Assembly (NCBI RefSeq): GCF_021602155.1
Contig: NZ_BQHY01000007.1
Location: 186,001 to 250,000 of the forward strand
Origin: Pseudomonas parakoreensis
GTDB taxonomy: Bacteria; Pseudomonadota; Gammaproteobacteria; Pseudomonadales; Pseudomonadaceae
DNA: 64,000 bases
Direction: 5' to 3'
The position numbers and the translations under genes are program-made. Below, piece after piece: positions 43,055-52,164 of this stretch. The notes beneath the pieces were generated by a model. That model saw only the letters and a list, made by a program, of their open reading frames with translations. It was not told the DNA's origin and searched no databases. Positions within the stretch are counted from its first letter, which is position 1, and each line of letters starts with the position of its first letter.

Positions 43055-43439
43055 GAGCACAGACTCCCTGTGTCGGCCATTTGACATTGTTTCCCCCAGT
43101 ATAGTGGTCGAATCCGAGCTGACCGATTTCGACGCCGACCAGCGGCTGCTGGCGATGAGCGGTGTTTCGCTGGTGATTTTCACCAGTGTCGGCTGTTCCA
43201 GCTGCCGCTATGCCAGAGAAGTGTTGCCCGGGTTCGCGCTGGCGGTCGATCGCCTGTGCTGGATTGATGCCGGCAATAACGGTGGGCTGGTGGAGCGCTA
43301 TCAGGTCTTTCATTTGCCGGCGCTGTTTGTGGTGCGCGACGGCGAGTTCTTTGGGGCATTGCACACGCGCCTGACCGCCGCTGCGCTGAACGCGGCAGTG
43401 GCGCAGGCGTTGAGTCGAATTGCAGAGGAGTTGCCATAG
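43053..43439 (+). CDS. Thioredoxin-like family protein
   Basis: A 128-residue thioredoxin-fold protein. The CxxC is TSVGCSSCRYAREVLP with Cys48 and Cys51, followed by a cis-Pro region (FHLPALFVVRDGEFFG). There is no signal peptide, so it acts in the cytoplasm. ATG 43053 overlaps the divergent PilZ start; ATG 43041 is an alternative but the GAGGA SD abuts it. It ends directly before the PanE-like gene (TAGATG), so the two are probably an operon. Partner unknown. Confidence 0.82.
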   Translation: MSTDSLCRPFDIVSPSIVVESELTDFDADQRLLAMSGVSLVIFTSVGCSSCRYAREVLPGFALAVDRLCWIDAGNNGGLVERYQVFHLPALFVVRDGEFFGALHTRLTAAALNAAVAQALSRIAEELP

Positions 43440-44396
43440 ATGGTGGGAGCAGACAGCAAACCGGTGATCGGGATTATCGGCACCGGCGCAATTGGCGGGT
43501 TTTACGGTTTGATGCTGGCGCGGGCCGGTTTCGATGTGCACTTTTTACTGCGCAGTGAGTTTTCAGCGGTGGCCGAGCGGGGGTTGCAAGTGGACAGTGC
43601 CGTGCATGGCACGCTGACACTGAATCCGGTGCAAGCGTATGCCAGGGCCGAGGACATGCCGGCCTGCGACTGGTTGCTGGTCGGCGCCAAGACCACCAGC
43701 AGCGCAGGTCTGGCCCCGGCGATCATTGCCGCGGCCAGGCCCGGCGCGAAAGTGCTGGTGCTGCAAAACGGTCTGGACGTCGAAGACAGCCTGCGCGAGT
43801 GGCTGCCCGACTCCCTGCATTTGCTCGGCGGTCTGTGTCTGATCTGCGTGCATCGCGGAGGGCCGGGGCACATCACCCATCAGGCCTTGGGGGCGGTGAA
43901 CGTCGGCTATCACAGCGGCCCGGCGACGGACGATGCGGCGCGCATGGCGCTCGTTGAAGAGGGCGCCAGTCTGTTCCGCGCCGCGGGCATCGATTCGCAG
44001 GCAATGGCCAATCTGCAACAGGCGCGCTGGCAGAAACTGGTGTGGAATATTCCCTACAACGGTCTCTCGGTGCTGCTCGGCGCCGGCACCACGCCGCTGA
44101 TGGCCGACGCCGACAGTCGCGCGTTGATCCAGGCGCTGATGGCCGAAGTGGTGCAGGGCGCCAGGGCCTGTGGTCATGAAATACCGTCCGGTTATGCCGA
44201 ATACCTGTTCACAATGACCGAGAAAATGCCCGACTACTGGCCGAGCATGTACCACGATTTTCTGCACAAACGGCCGCTGGAGCTGGAAGCGATTTACGCC
44301 CGGCCATTGGCCGCCACCAAGGCGGCAGGATGTGAATTGCCACGAATCGAAGCGTTGTATCGCACGCTGGGTTTCATCGATCGACGCAACACCTGA
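43440..44396 (+). CDS. 2-dehydropantoate 2-reductase family protein (PanE/ApbA-like)
   Basis: A 318-residue Rossmann-fold reductase. The NADP-binding motif is GIIGTGAIGGFYG at about residue 10, followed by LLVGAKTTSSAGL and LVLQNGLDVED; the C-terminal helical domain has QQARWQKLVWNIPYNGLSVL with the catalytic Lys and Asn. It reduces ketopantoate to pantoate in coenzyme A synthesis, though several paralogues act on other 2-keto acids. It starts immediately after the thioredoxin-like stop codon. AGAGGAG about 9 bases upstream supports the ATG. Confidence 0.9.
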   Translation: MVGADSKPVIGIIGTGAIGGFYGLMLARAGFDVHFLLRSEFSAVAERGLQVDSAVHGTLTLNPVQAYARAEDMPACDWLLVGAKTTSSAGLAPAIIAAARPGAKVLVLQNGLDVEDSLREWLPDSLHLLGGLCLICVHRGGPGHITHQALGAVNVGYHSGPATDDAARMALVEEGASLFRAAGIDSQAMANLQQARWQKLVWNIPYNGLSVLLGAGTTPLMADADSRALIQALMAEVVQGARACGHEIPSGYAEYLFTMTEKMPDYWPSMYHDFLHKRPLELEAIYARPLAATKAAGCELPRIEALYRTLGFIDRRNT

Positions 44397-44425
44397 GTCG
44401 GTTTTTTGCGGGAGTGGGGGAAGGC

Positions 44426-45331
44426 ATGGCCAAGAACATCGATGACAAACTGGTGCTGGCGATTTCGTCTCGCGCCTTGTTCGACCTGAGCGAGAGTCAC
44501 AAGGTCTACCTGTCGAGCGGCGTTGAAGCCTATCGGCAATATCAGATCGAACACGAAGACGAAATCCTCGCCCCCGGCGATGCGTTCCCGCTGGTGGAAA
44601 AACTCCTGAGCCTCAACAGCCGCCTCGACCGCGCCCGGGTCGAGGTGATTCTGGTTTCGCGCAACAGTGCCGATACCGGCCTGCGCGCGTTCAACTCGAT
44701 TCATCACTACGGGCTGGACATTTCCCGGGCGGCCTTCGTCGGCGGACGCAGCCCGTATCCGTATCTCAAGGCCTTTGGCTGTGACCTGTTTCTGTCCACG
44801 CACGCCGAGGACGTGCGCGCCGCACTGGATGCCGGATTTGCTGCAGCGACAATTCTGTCTGGTGGCGCCAGCCGTGCCGCGAGTGATGAGTTGCGCATCG
44901 CCTTCGACGGTGACGCGGTGTTGTTCTCCGACGAGTCCGAGCGCGTTTATCAGTCCGGCGGGCTGGAGGCGTTCCAGGCCAAGGAACGCGAGTCGGCACG
45001 CGAGCCATTGCGCGGTGGGCCGTTCAAAGGATTTCTGGCGGCGCTCAATGCGCTGCAGCGCGAGTTCCCCGAGGCCGACTGCCCGATCCGCACGGCGCTG
45101 GTCACCGCGCGTTCGGCACCGGCCCATGAGCGGGTGATCCGCACCTTGCGCGAGTGGGATATCCGCCTCGACGAGTCGCTGTTCCTCGGCGGTCTGACCA
45201 AATCGGCATTCCTCGAAGCCTTTGCCGCCGACGTGTTTTTCGACGATCAGGCCGGACACTGCGAGCTCGCCCGTGAAGTGGTCGCCACCGGCCATGTGCC
45301 GCATGGCATCAGCAACGAAACGTCGATCTAA
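44426..45331 (+). CDS. 5'-nucleotidase (cytosolic cN-I-like)
   Basis: A 301-residue protein of the bacterial 5'-nucleotidase family related to cytosolic nucleotidase I. Visible motifs are LVLAISSRALFDLSESHKVY near the start, VILVSRNSADTGLRAFNSIH, FVGGRSPYPYLKAFGCDLFL, and VFFDDQAGHCE near the end; the family is HAD-like. It dephosphorylates nucleoside monophosphates. ATG 44426 with GGGGGAAGG upstream is chosen over a GTG at 44414. It lies 29 bases downstream of the PanE-like gene. Confidence 0.9.
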   Translation: MAKNIDDKLVLAISSRALFDLSESHKVYLSSGVEAYRQYQIEHEDEILAPGDAFPLVEKLLSLNSRLDRARVEVILVSRNSADTGLRAFNSIHHYGLDISRAAFVGGRSPYPYLKAFGCDLFLSTHAEDVRAALDAGFAAATILSGGASRAASDELRIAFDGDAVLFSDESERVYQSGGLEAFQAKERESAREPLRGGPFKGFLAALNALQREFPEADCPIRTALVTARSAPAHERVIRTLREWDIRLDESLFLGGLTKSAFLEAFAADVFFDDQAGHCELAREVVATGHVPHGISNETSI

Positions 45332-45429
45332 AGCCCCTGTGCTTCAAGACGTTGCGTCGTACGTCGTAGTCGCCAAGGCACTGCTAAGCTGAATCAAATC
45401 TCCGCCATGTTGGCACGCGAGGAGGTCAT

Positions 45430-45933
45430 ATGATTCGTTCGATGCTGTATGCCACTGACCTCGGTCTGTACGCACCGTTAGTGATGCAGCATGCCCTGGC
45501 ACTGGCGCGGACATTCAATGCCGACTTGTACGTGGTGCATGCAGTGGAGCCCATGGGGCTGTTTGCCGAATCGGTGTTGCAGAGTTATCTCGACGAACAG
45601 GCATTGAACGAATTTCACCGTCAGGGTCTGAAAACTGTCATCGCCAGTATCGAGCAACGGGTGCTGGACAGTTTTCGTGAGGAACTGGGGGACGAGGGCG
45701 AGCAGGATCTGCAGCGGATTTGCGCGGTTCGGGTGGTGCAGGGCGATCCAGCGCAGGTGATTCTCGACCAGGTGCGGAAACTCTCTGTGGATTTGCTGAT
45801 CGTAGGCACTCACAGCCACGGCGTAGGGGCGGAAACGCCTTTGGGGCGCACGGCGACCCGGGTTCTGCAATTGGCCAAGGTGCCGGTCTATCTGGTGCCG
45901 TTGATGGAGCGTCGGCGCCGGGGGGATCGCTGA
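45430..45933 (+). CDS. Universal stress protein (UspA family)
   Basis: A 167-residue single Usp domain. The ATP-binding signature G-2x-G-9x-G-S/T appears as VGTHSHGVGAETPLGRTATR followed by VLQLAKVPVYLVPL, and the N-terminus is the usual MIRSMLYATDLGLYAPLVM. It probably binds ATP; role unknown beyond stress or dormancy. A strong SD (GAGGAGGT) precedes the ATG. It lies upstream of cysB on the same strand. Confidence 0.93.
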   Translation: MIRSMLYATDLGLYAPLVMQHALALARTFNADLYVVHAVEPMGLFAESVLQSYLDEQALNEFHRQGLKTVIASIEQRVLDSFREELGDEGEQDLQRICAVRVVQGDPAQVILDQVRKLSVDLLIVGTHSHGVGAETPLGRTATRVLQLAKVPVYLVPLMERRRRGDR

Positions 45934-46037
45934 AGCGGGAATAATGGCGTTTTGATAAAAAAGTTCTAGATTTATTCATCAAACCATTAATATAGTTATA
46001 TACCGTCGCTGATGCCCGTGGCGTCTACCTGCTTTGA

Positions 46038-47021
<984 letters not shown>

Positions 47022-47030
47022 GTCCCCGCC

Positions 47031-47513
47031 TCAAAGCACCTCGGTGACAGCGAACTGTTGCCGGGTGCCTGCCACCAGAATCTCCACCTCATCGCCCTCG
47101 AGCTTGCCCAGCAGGCTTTTGCCCAGCGGCGAGCGTGGGCTGATGACGGTAATCGGCTGACCCACCACATCGACTTTCAGGCCCGCCGCATCCGGGGCCA
47201 GGAACAGCCATTGCTCGCGGCCCTTTTCATCTTCCAGACCAAGCAGGGCGCCGATTTCGATGCCGCGATTTTCGTCGTAGGCGCGCAGCTTCAGGTTCTG
47301 GCATAGCGCCAGTGACTGGCGGATTTCCTCGACGCGTTTCGCCTGACCCGCCGCCAGATAGGAAGCCTCAAGCCCGAGCGTGTCGTACTTGTTCTCGGCG
47401 ATGTTCTCTTCGTGGGTCGCGGTTTCGTAAGCGGTCTGCGCGGCGCGCTCGGCGATGTCGAGGTCGACGCGCAGTTTGTCTAGGATCAGTTGGTGGACGG
47501 TGTGCTTGTTCAT
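47031..47513 (-). CDS. GreA/GreB family elongation factor, divergent
   Basis: A 160-residue protein with the Gre layout: an N-terminal helical hairpin (residues about 8-75) and a C-terminal FKBP-like domain (about 85-155; VDVVGQPITVISPRSPLGKS, LLGKLEGDEVEI). The hairpin tip is acidic (ATHEENIAENKYDTLG) but differs from GreA/GreB GDxSENAEY. It may cleave backtracked RNA, or compete for the polymerase secondary channel. It is encoded two bases after the membrane-protein gene (TGATCATG), so it is coupled. The true greB is at 34255-34752. Confidence 0.85.
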   Translation of the reverse strand: MNKHTVHQLILDKLRVDLDIAERAAQTAYETATHEENIAENKYDTLGLEASYLAAGQAKRVEEIRQSLALCQNLKLRAYDENRGIEIGALLGLEDEKGREQWLFLAPDAAGLKVDVVGQPITVISPRSPLGKSLLGKLEGDEVEILVAGTRQQFAVTEVL

Positions 47514-47515
47514 GA

Positions 47516-47926
47516 TCAATCGCAGAATTGCAAAACGTTGGCGCGGCTCTTTTCGCTCGGCGCGGTCTGGTCCTGTTGCAGCCAGAACTGGCATTTCGGA
47601 TTCGACTGGTTGCGACTGCTGCCGCGAGCCTGATCCAGACGTGCCTGCTGCTCGTTCTTGCGCAGGTTTTCTTCATACTGCTCGAACAGCGGGCTCTGTG
47701 GCGGAATGTCCGGTTGTACCTGGACGGCCGCTGGCGGCTTGGCCAGTTGCTGCACGGCCTGGGCAACCGGCGCCAGTTGCTCGGTCAACACAAAACGCGA
47801 AATCAGCCAGCAGGTCAGGGCGATGGCCAGAAAGCCCAGCCACATGCCCAGGGCAATGCTGCCGGTCAGTTGCAGCGCGCTAAGCTGAACAGGCAACGGA
47901 CGACGCGGGTTGGGACGATAGGGCAT
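47516..47926 (-). CDS. Conserved hypothetical single-span membrane protein
   Basis: A 136-residue protein with a basic N-terminus (MPYRPNPRRPLP), one membrane segment at about 22-46 (LGMWLGFLAIALTCWLISRF) and a Pro/Gln-rich periplasmic tail with two Cys (KCQFWLQQDQ and the final LQFCD). No function is known to me. AGGAGG five bases upstream fixes ATG 47926. It is the first gene of a two-gene operon with the divergent Gre-family factor, and divergent from earP. Confidence 0.75.
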   Translation of the reverse strand: MPYRPNPRRPLPVQLSALQLTGSIALGMWLGFLAIALTCWLISRFVLTEQLAPVAQAVQQLAKPPAAVQVQPDIPPQSPLFEQYEENLRKNEQQARLDQARGSSRNQSNPKCQFWLQQDQTAPSEKSRANVLQFCD

Positions 47927-48051
47927 GGCTGCCTCCTGGCGGATGATTGCGGGCAAGTGGCGATTGTCGCACGAAGATTAATCGCCGTCGGCTCTTCTGC
48001 GCGAGGTCATTTATGCGGACAATCAGCGCTTTTGCCAACGGGAGTCTTTGC

Positions 48052-49194
48052 ATGCCGGTACCGAAAACCCGCTGGGATATTTTTTGCACCGTGGTCGACA
48101 ATTATGGCGACATCGGCGTGACCTGGCGTCTGGCCCGGCAACTGGTGGCCGAACACGGGCTGGCGGTGCGCTTGTGGGTCGATGACCTGCGCGCCTTCGA
48201 ACGTATCTGCCCCGAGATCGACATCAACCTTGCGCAACAATCGCAGCAGGGCGTCGAGGTGCGGCACTGGCCGAGCGACTGGCCGCAGACGGAGGCGGCG
48301 GACGTGGTGATCGCCGCATTTGCCTGCCAACTGCCAACGGCGTACATGGATGCCATGACCGAGCGGCAACAGCCACCACTGTGGATGAACCTCGATTACC
48401 TCAGCGCCGAAGACTGGGTTATCGGCTGTCACGGTTTGCCGTCGGTGAAGTACAAGTCGGTACAGAAATTCTTTTTCTTTCCCGGATTTCAGCCGGGGAC
48501 GGGCGGCTTGCTGCGTGAAAGCGGTCTGCTTGAGCGGCGTCGGCAATTTCAGCAGGATGCAGTTGCGCAGCGACAATTCCTGCAAAACCTGGGCGTCGAT
48601 CGAGCAGCGGACGCACAGCTGATCTCGTTGTTCGCCTATGAAAATGCCGGGCTGGCCAGTTGGCTGGACGTGCTGGCGGCCGATAGCACGCCGACCCATT
48701 TACTGGTGCCGGAAGGACGGATTCTCGGTGATGTCGCACGTTGGCTCGGGGTCGACTCTCTGGCCGTTGGTGACCTGAACGTGCGTCAGGCGCTGACGGT
48801 GCAGGTGCTGCCGTTCGTTCGTCAGGATCAATACGATCAGTTGTTGTGGTGCTGCGACTTCAACGCAGTGCGCGGAGAAGACTCGTTCGTCCGTGCACAG
48901 TGGGCCGGGCGGCCGATGCTCTGGCACATCTATCAGCAGGATGAAGACATCCATCTGGACAAGCTCGACGCCTTTCTTGCGTTGTATACGAAAGGGCTTT
49001 CGCCGGCCGCTGCCGAGGCGATGAACGGTCTGTGGCGGGCCTGGAGTGCCGGGCAACCGATCGGCGAGCACTGGCTCAAGGCCCGTAAACACTGGCCAGA
49101 ACTGCAGGAAAACGCCGAGGCGTGGTGTCTGGAACAAGGCTTGCAGGCGGATCTTGCCACGGCGCTGGTACAGTTTTACCTAAATTGGATATGA
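48052..49194 (+). CDS. earP: EF-P arginine rhamnosyltransferase EarP
   Basis: A 380-residue inverting glycosyltransferase of the EarP family (GT104). N-terminal VVDNYGDIGVTWRLARQL contains the catalytic Asp, and the C-terminal VRGEDSFVRAQWAGRPMLWH binds dTDP-rhamnose. It rhamnosylates Arg32 of EF-P, needed to rescue ribosomes at polyproline. The downstream efp gene carries Arg32 in the expected loop, so the pair is coherent. GGAG seven bases before ATG 48052; an upstream ATG at 48013 lacks an SD. A -10-like TATGAT spans its stop codon. Confidence 0.96.
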   Translation: MPVPKTRWDIFCTVVDNYGDIGVTWRLARQLVAEHGLAVRLWVDDLRAFERICPEIDINLAQQSQQGVEVRHWPSDWPQTEAADVVIAAFACQLPTAYMDAMTERQQPPLWMNLDYLSAEDWVIGCHGLPSVKYKSVQKFFFFPGFQPGTGGLLRESGLLERRRQFQQDAVAQRQFLQNLGVDRAADAQLISLFAYENAGLASWLDVLAADSTPTHLLVPEGRILGDVARWLGVDSLAVGDLNVRQALTVQVLPFVRQDQYDQLLWCCDFNAVRGEDSFVRAQWAGRPMLWHIYQQDEDIHLDKLDAFLALYTKGLSPAAAEAMNGLWRAWSAGQPIGEHWLKARKHWPELQENAEAWCLEQGLQADLATALVQFYLNWI

Positions 49195-49195
49195 T
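49190..49195 (+). promoter_or_regulatory. Candidate -10 element of efp promoter
   Basis: TATGAT overlaps the earP stop codon, 48 bases before the efp ATG. The spaced -35 position (around 49167) reads GGTACA, a weak match. Confidence 0.4.
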
Positions 49196-49242
49196 ACGCG
49201 GCCTAGATTTTTGTAAATCCCATCCAAATTCGGATATTCGCA

Positions 49243-49812
49243 ATGAAAACTGGTAAAGAACTCAAACCCGGTACCGTGATCCGTATCGACAACGATCCTT
49301 GGCTGGTTCAGAAAGCTGAATTCACCAAGTCGGGCCGTAACAGCGCGATCATGAAGACCAAGCTGAAGAACCTGCTGACCGGTTACAAGACCGAAACCGT
49401 TTACGGTGCGGACGACAAGCTGGACGACGTGATCCTGGATCGTAAAGAAGCCACCCTGTCTTTCATCAGCGGTGACACCTACACGTTCATGGACACCACT
49501 GACTACACCATGTACGAGCTGAACGCCGAAGACATCGAAAGCGTTCTGCCTTTCGTTGAAGAAGGCATGACCGACGTTTGCGAAGCCGTGTTCTTCGAAG
49601 AGCGTCTGGTGTCCGTAGAGCTGCCGACCACCATCGTGCGTCAGGTTGACTACACCGAAGGTTCCGCTCGCGGTGACACTTCCGGCAAGGTGATGAAGCC
49701 TGCCAAACTGAAGAACGGTACCGAACTGTCGGTGGCTGACTTCATCGAAATCGGCGACATGATCGAGATCGATACCCGCGAAGGCGGTTCCTACAAAGGC
49801 CGTGCCAAATAA
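49243..49812 (+). CDS. efp: Elongation factor P
   Basis: A 189-residue EF-P with the usual three beta-barrel domains. The tip loop reads [15 protein letters not shown], with Arg32 in place of the Lys34 of E. coli EF-P, the hallmark of EarP-modified EF-P. C-terminal motifs [20 protein letters not shown] and [15 protein letters not shown] are standard. It stimulates peptide bond formation at stalled polyproline sequences. It sits 48 bases downstream of earP and is followed by a strong terminator. Confidence 0.98.
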   Translation: MKTGKELKPGTVIRIDNDPWLVQKAEFTKSGRNSAIMKTKLKNLLTGYKTETVYGADDKLDDVILDRKEATLSFISGDTYTFMDTTDYTMYELNAEDIESVLPFVEEGMTDVCEAVFFEERLVSVELPTTIVRQVDYTEGSARGDTSGKVMKPAKLKNGTELSVADFIEIGDMIEIDTREGGSYKGRAK

Positions 49813-49834
49813 GCACTGCTTTTCGCGGAAAGAA

Positions 49835-49864
49835 AAAGCCCGACCATTGTGTCGGGCTTTTTTG
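49835..49864 (+). terminator. Intrinsic terminator of efp
   Basis: Hairpin AAAGCCCGAC/GTCGGGCTTT (49835-49844 and 49851-49860) followed by further T residues. Confidence 0.92.
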
Positions 49865-49877
49865 TGCCTGATGAAAA

Positions 49878-50891
49878 TTACTTCTTCAGGTGCTGTTTCA
49901 GTTCTTCCGAAGCCTGCAGCATCGCCGAACGCACCGCCGGTACTTGGCTGACCACGTTGAGCAAACCGTAGTCGTGGATCATGCCGTTGTAGCGCACTGA
50001 GGTCACCGGCACGCCGGCTTCGTCGAGTTTACGGGCGTAGGCTTCACCTTCGTCACGCAGCACGTCGGCCTCGGCGGTCTGGACCAGTGCAGGCGGCAGA
50101 CCTTTCAATTGCGCGGTGGTTGCACGCAGCGGCGAGGCGTAGATCTCGTTGCGCTGATTGGTGTCGGTGGTGTAGTTGTCCCAGAACCACTTCATCATGT
50201 TGCGGGTGAGGAAGTGCCCCTCGGCATACTGGTTATACGAACCGGTGTCGAAATTGGCATCGGTTACCGGCCACAGCAGTACCTGAAATTTGATCGCCGG
50301 GGTGCCTTTGTCTTTGGCCATCAAGGCGACGACTGCGGCCATGTTGCCACCGACGCTGTTGCCCGCCACCGCCAGACGCTTGCCGTCGACGTTGATCTCT
50401 TTGCCGTGTTCGGCCACCCATTTGGTCGCGGCGTAAGCCTGGTTGATCGCTATCGGGTAATGCGCTTCCGGCGAAGGGGTGTAATTGACGAACACCGCCG
50501 CAGCCCCCGAACCGACCACCAGATCCCGCACCAGACGTTCGTGGGTCGGGAAATCCCCCAGCACCCAGCCACCGCCGTGGAAGAACATGAACACCGGAAG
50601 CTCGCCCTTGACCCCGGCCGGCCGGACGATGGTCAGGCTCAACGGTTGGCCATCGACCTGAATAGTCTTCTCGCTGACGTCCGCTTTGGGCAGCGTCAGT
50701 TTGACCCCGGACTGCGCGCCTGTCAGCACGGCGCGGGCATCCTTGGGTGTCAGCTGTTCCATCGGTTTGCCAGTGCCGGCATTCAGTACATCGAGGAATG
50801 CCTGGGTGTTGTGTTCAACCTCCCCGGCAAATGCGCTCTGGATGGACAGGGCGAGAAGGGTACCGGTCAAGACTTTGCTGAAAGTGTTCAT
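49878..50891 (-). CDS. Alpha/beta hydrolase (HSL-type esterase), exported
   Basis: A 337-residue hormone-sensitive-lipase-type esterase with a signal peptide of about 23 residues (VLTGTLLALSIQSAFAGE). Oxyanion motif HGGGWVLG at about 115; nucleophile GNSVGG at about 185; LQTAEADVLRDEGE-like acid region and a C-terminal His (YNGMIHDYG). It hydrolyses small esters in the periplasm. AGGA seven bases before ATG 50891 beats ATG 50897. It lies downstream of ohr on the same strand (33-base gap), so it may share the peroxide-inducible transcript. Confidence 0.88.
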   Translation of the reverse strand: MNTFSKVLTGTLLALSIQSAFAGEVEHNTQAFLDVLNAGTGKPMEQLTPKDARAVLTGAQSGVKLTLPKADVSEKTIQVDGQPLSLTIVRPAGVKGELPVFMFFHGGGWVLGDFPTHERLVRDLVVGSGAAAVFVNYTPSPEAHYPIAINQAYAATKWVAEHGKEINVDGKRLAVAGNSVGGNMAAVVALMAKDKGTPAIKFQVLLWPVTDANFDTGSYNQYAEGHFLTRNMMKWFWDNYTTDTNQRNEIYASPLRATTAQLKGLPPALVQTAEADVLRDEGEAYARKLDEAGVPVTSVRYNGMIHDYGLLNVVSQVPAVRSAMLQASEELKQHLKK

Positions 50892-50924
50892 GTTCATTTC
50901 CTGTACGGGCCTGAGTGTCAGTGA

Positions 50925-51344
50925 TTACACGGTGACGTGCAGACGCACATCGACGTTGCCGCGAGTGGCGTTGGAGTACGGGCAGACCTGGTGGGCAGCG
51001 TCGACCAGGCTTTGTGCGTCAGCCTGTTCCAGGCCCGGCAGATTAATGTGCAGATCGATGTCCAGACCGAAACCACCAGGAATCTGACCGATACCGACGT
51101 GGGCGGTGATCGAGGCGTCGTCCGGGATTTTGCGTTTGGTCTGACTGGCAACGAATTTCAGCGCGCCGATGAAGCAGGCCGAGTAGCCGGCAGCGAACAG
51201 TTGCTCAGGGTTGGTGGCCGCGCCGCCGGCACCGCCGAGTTCTTTCGGGGTGGCGAGTTTGACGTCAAGGACGTTGTCGCTGGAGATCGCACGACCATCA
51301 CGGCCGCCAGTGGAGGTTGCGATTGCGGTGTAGAGCGTTTGCAT
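50925..51344 (-). CDS. ohr: Organic hydroperoxide resistance protein Ohr
   Basis: A 139-residue Ohr of the OsmC superfamily. The two redox Cys are Cys57 (AAGYSACFIGAL) and Cys121 (AHQVCPYSNATRGN), with the Ohr-typical start MQTLYTAIATSTGGRDGRA. It reduces organic and fatty acid hydroperoxides to alcohols with lipoyl-dependent recycling. ohrR is encoded upstream on the same strand, and the intervening region has a nested palindrome that is the probable OhrR operator. Confidence 0.97.
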   Translation of the reverse strand: MQTLYTAIATSTGGRDGRAISSDNVLDVKLATPKELGGAGGAATNPEQLFAAGYSACFIGALKFVASQTKRKIPDDASITAHVGIGQIPGGFGLDIDLHINLPGLEQADAQSLVDAAHQVCPYSNATRGNVDVRLHVTV

Positions 51345-51383
51345 GGTGTGAGCCTCTTCAAGTGTGATTGTTGCGCTAATTGT

Positions 51384-51437
51384 TTGCGCGCTAACTAGGT
51401 GCGAAGTAAATGTACTTCGCTAATATTTAGCGCGCAA
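51384..51437. promoter_or_regulatory. Nested palindromes upstream of ohr, probable OhrR operator
   Basis: Outer arms TTGCGCGCTAA (51384-51394) and TTAGCGCGCAA (51427-51437) are perfect inverted repeats. Inside them lies a second perfect palindrome, GCGAAGTA/TACTTCGC (51401-51408 and 51413-51420). A related TTGCGCTAA occurs at 51371-51379. The position 40-95 bases upstream of ohr fits a repressor site. Confidence 0.65.
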
Positions 51438-51616
51438 GATAAATTTTTGAAGAAAGCGTGATCGGCACTTGGATTGGGCAGTGTCGTGACCTCAAGCGTT
51501 TGATATGGAAGGTTTTTTTAACGTGAAACGAGAGAAAAAATTTTTCGGGGGATAAGCGGGGGGGACGGTGCGATTCGCCTGCAGACGCAAGGCTGCGCCC
51601 ACAGGGAAGGGGAGTC

Positions 51617-52081
51617 TTAAGCGAGGCTGTCCTGCAAATGTCCACGCAATGCCTGCAATTCAGCTTGCAGGTTTTGCAGGCGCTGCAGCGTGAAGCCACT
51701 GGCCCCCAAGATGCATTGAGGCACGGTTCGGGCCTTGTCTTTCAGGGCGCTCCCCTGTGCAGTCAGTTCAACGATCACCACGCGTTCATCCTCACGGCTG
51801 CGGGTTCGGCTGAGCAAACCCTCACCTTCCAGCCGCTTGAGCAGCGGGGTCAGCGAGCCCGGATCGGTCAGCAGGCGCGTGCTGATTTCTCCGACGGTCA
51901 AACCGTCCTTCTCCCACAACACCATCATCGCCAGGTATTGCGGATACGTCAGGCCAAGCGCTTGCAACAGCGGCTTGTAGACCTTGGTCATCATCAGCGA
52001 AGTGGAATGCAGGGCGAAGCAGGCCTGATTGTCGAGCAGCAGGTCTTCGCAGTGGTCGGTGGCGTCGCGGTCGGTGGTCAT
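51617..52081 (-). CDS. ohrR: MarR family organic-hydroperoxide regulator OhrR
   Basis: A 154-residue MarR-type winged-helix regulator. The reactive Cys21 sits in LLLDNQACFALHSTSLMMTK, as in OhrR, and a second Cys123 (TVPQCILGA) makes it the two-Cys type. The wing is LLSRTRSREDERVVIVELTA. It represses ohr and is released on oxidation by organic peroxide. It lies 272 bases upstream of ohr, an unusually wide gap, containing the nested palindromes. Confidence 0.95.
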   Translation of the reverse strand: MTTDRDATDHCEDLLLDNQACFALHSTSLMMTKVYKPLLQALGLTYPQYLAMMVLWEKDGLTVGEISTRLLTDPGSLTPLLKRLEGEGLLSRTRSREDERVVIVELTAQGSALKDKARTVPQCILGASGFTLQRLQNLQAELQALRGHLQDSLA

Positions 52082-52164
52082 GTCAGTGCCTTGAACGGTG
52101 ATGCAGATGAATCTAGCGCTCGAATCTTTAATGCGCCAGACAATTGTGCCTGGTGGCGGATCGG

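Noticed and set aside
51572-51606. REP-like sequence before ohrR end (GCCTGCAGACGCAAGGCTGC)
   Set aside because: Shares only GCCCACAG with type B and its stem is different; too degenerate to call a REP.
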